Shown here one piece after another: positions 4,995 through 5,324 of a stretch of DNA of 5,324 nucleotides. Under the pieces are notes generated by a model that ran no database searches, was not told the DNA's origin, and worked only from the letters and a program-made list of their open reading frames with translations. The translations under genes were made by a program, and so were the position numbers. Each line of letters starts with the position of its first letter. Position 1 is the stretch's first letter. The stretch comes from Devosia sp. Lineage in GTDB: Bacteria; Pseudomonadota; Alphaproteobacteria; Rhizobiales; Devosiaceae. The stretch spans positions 1 through 5,324 of the forward strand of contig JAQGKG010000044.1 of the NCBI GenBank assembly GCA_028290245.1, written 5' to 3'.

Positions 4995-5324
4995 ATGGAA
5001 AAGCGGCCACAACTAGACATTCTGCTCTGCGCCCCCCGCGGTTTTTGCGCTGGCGTCGATCGCGCCATCCAGATCGTCGAGCTGGCGCTCGAAAAATACG
5101 GCGCGCCGGTCTATGTGCGCCACGCCATCGTGCACAACAAATACGTGGTGGACGGTTTGCGCGACAAGGGCGCCATCTTCGTCGAAGAGCTCAGCGAAAT
5201 TCCCGATACCGGCGCCCCGGTAGTGTTCTCGGCGCATGGCGTGCCCAAGTCGGTTCCGGCCGATGCGAAGAGCCGCAACATGTTCTTCCTCGATGCCACC
5301 TGCCCGCTGGTCAGCAAGGTGCAT
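4995..5324 (+). CDS. ispH: 4-hydroxy-3-methylbut-2-enyl diphosphate reductase (IspH/LytB), N-terminal part
   Basis: The first 110 residues are present and the frame runs off the right edge; the whole protein is usually a little over 300 residues. IspH is the last enzyme of the MEP pathway. It reduces HMBPP to isopentenyl and dimethylallyl diphosphate in the cytosol using an iron-sulfur cluster. Family marks are LLCAPRGFCAGVDRAI (10-25) with cluster ligand Cys18 (E. coli Cys12), VRHAIVHNKYVV (41-52) with His47 (E. coli His41), FSAHGVP (78-84) with His81 (E. coli His74), and DATCPLVSKVH (100-110) with second ligand Cys103 (E. coli Cys96). The third cluster cysteine lies beyond the window. ATG at 4995 is chosen because it gives the normal short lead to the first cysteine. 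No clear Shine-Dalgarno precedes it. An in-frame TTG at 4965 would add ten residues without family support. The gene runs divergently from the dikinase-like gene. Confidence 0.96.
   Translation, partial: MEKRPQLDILLCAPRGFCAGVDRAIQIVELALEKYGAPVYVRHAIVHNKYVVDGLRDKGAIFVEELSEIPDTGAPVVFSAHGVPKSVPADAKSRNMFFLDATCPLVSKVH

Noticed and set aside
5013..5324. - strand open frame opposite ispH
   Set aside because: IspH motifs on the + strand are unmistakable; the antisense frame is a shadow.

Overview
The window looks like chromosomal DNA from a GC-rich alphaproteobacterium, most likely of the order Hyphomicrobiales. A Devosia-like genome is my guess, from protein style only. It carries six protein genes, two of them cut by the window edges. 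I see no RNA genes, mobile elements or CRISPR arrays.

Left part (1-769, + strand): the last 66 codons of a probable HD-family phosphohydrolase end in tandem stop codons. After a 109-base gap with CtrA-like boxes comes a small exported protein of unknown function. This gene converges on a gene for a membrane-anchored SleB-type cell wall hydrolase (766-1803, - strand). The two coding regions overlap by the four bases CTAG, which supply both stop codons.

Middle part (1982-4894, - strand): a 760-residue relative of pyruvate, phosphate dikinase is followed, 72 bases downstream, by a small exported four-cysteine protein of the VasI/TagO type. The dikinase-like protein is the most unusual item. Its phosphohistidine and PEP/pyruvate domains look complete, but its ATP-grasp domain is about 110 residues short and has lost several residues known to matter for ATP use in true dikinases. 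It starts at TTG, supported by a strong ribosome binding site and an in-frame stop just upstream.

Right edge (4995-5324, + strand): the first 110 codons of ispH, the last enzyme of the MEP isoprenoid pathway, run divergently from the dikinase-like gene. The 100-base divergent spacer holds an 11-base palindrome and a short GC hairpin.

The genes do not form one pathway. Three of the six products are exported or membrane-anchored (unknown small protein, wall hydrolase, TagO-like protein). CtrA-like sequences in front of the first two raise the possibility of cell-cycle control of envelope functions. No wholly new system is evident; the best lead is the PPDK paralogue with the eroded nucleotide domain.
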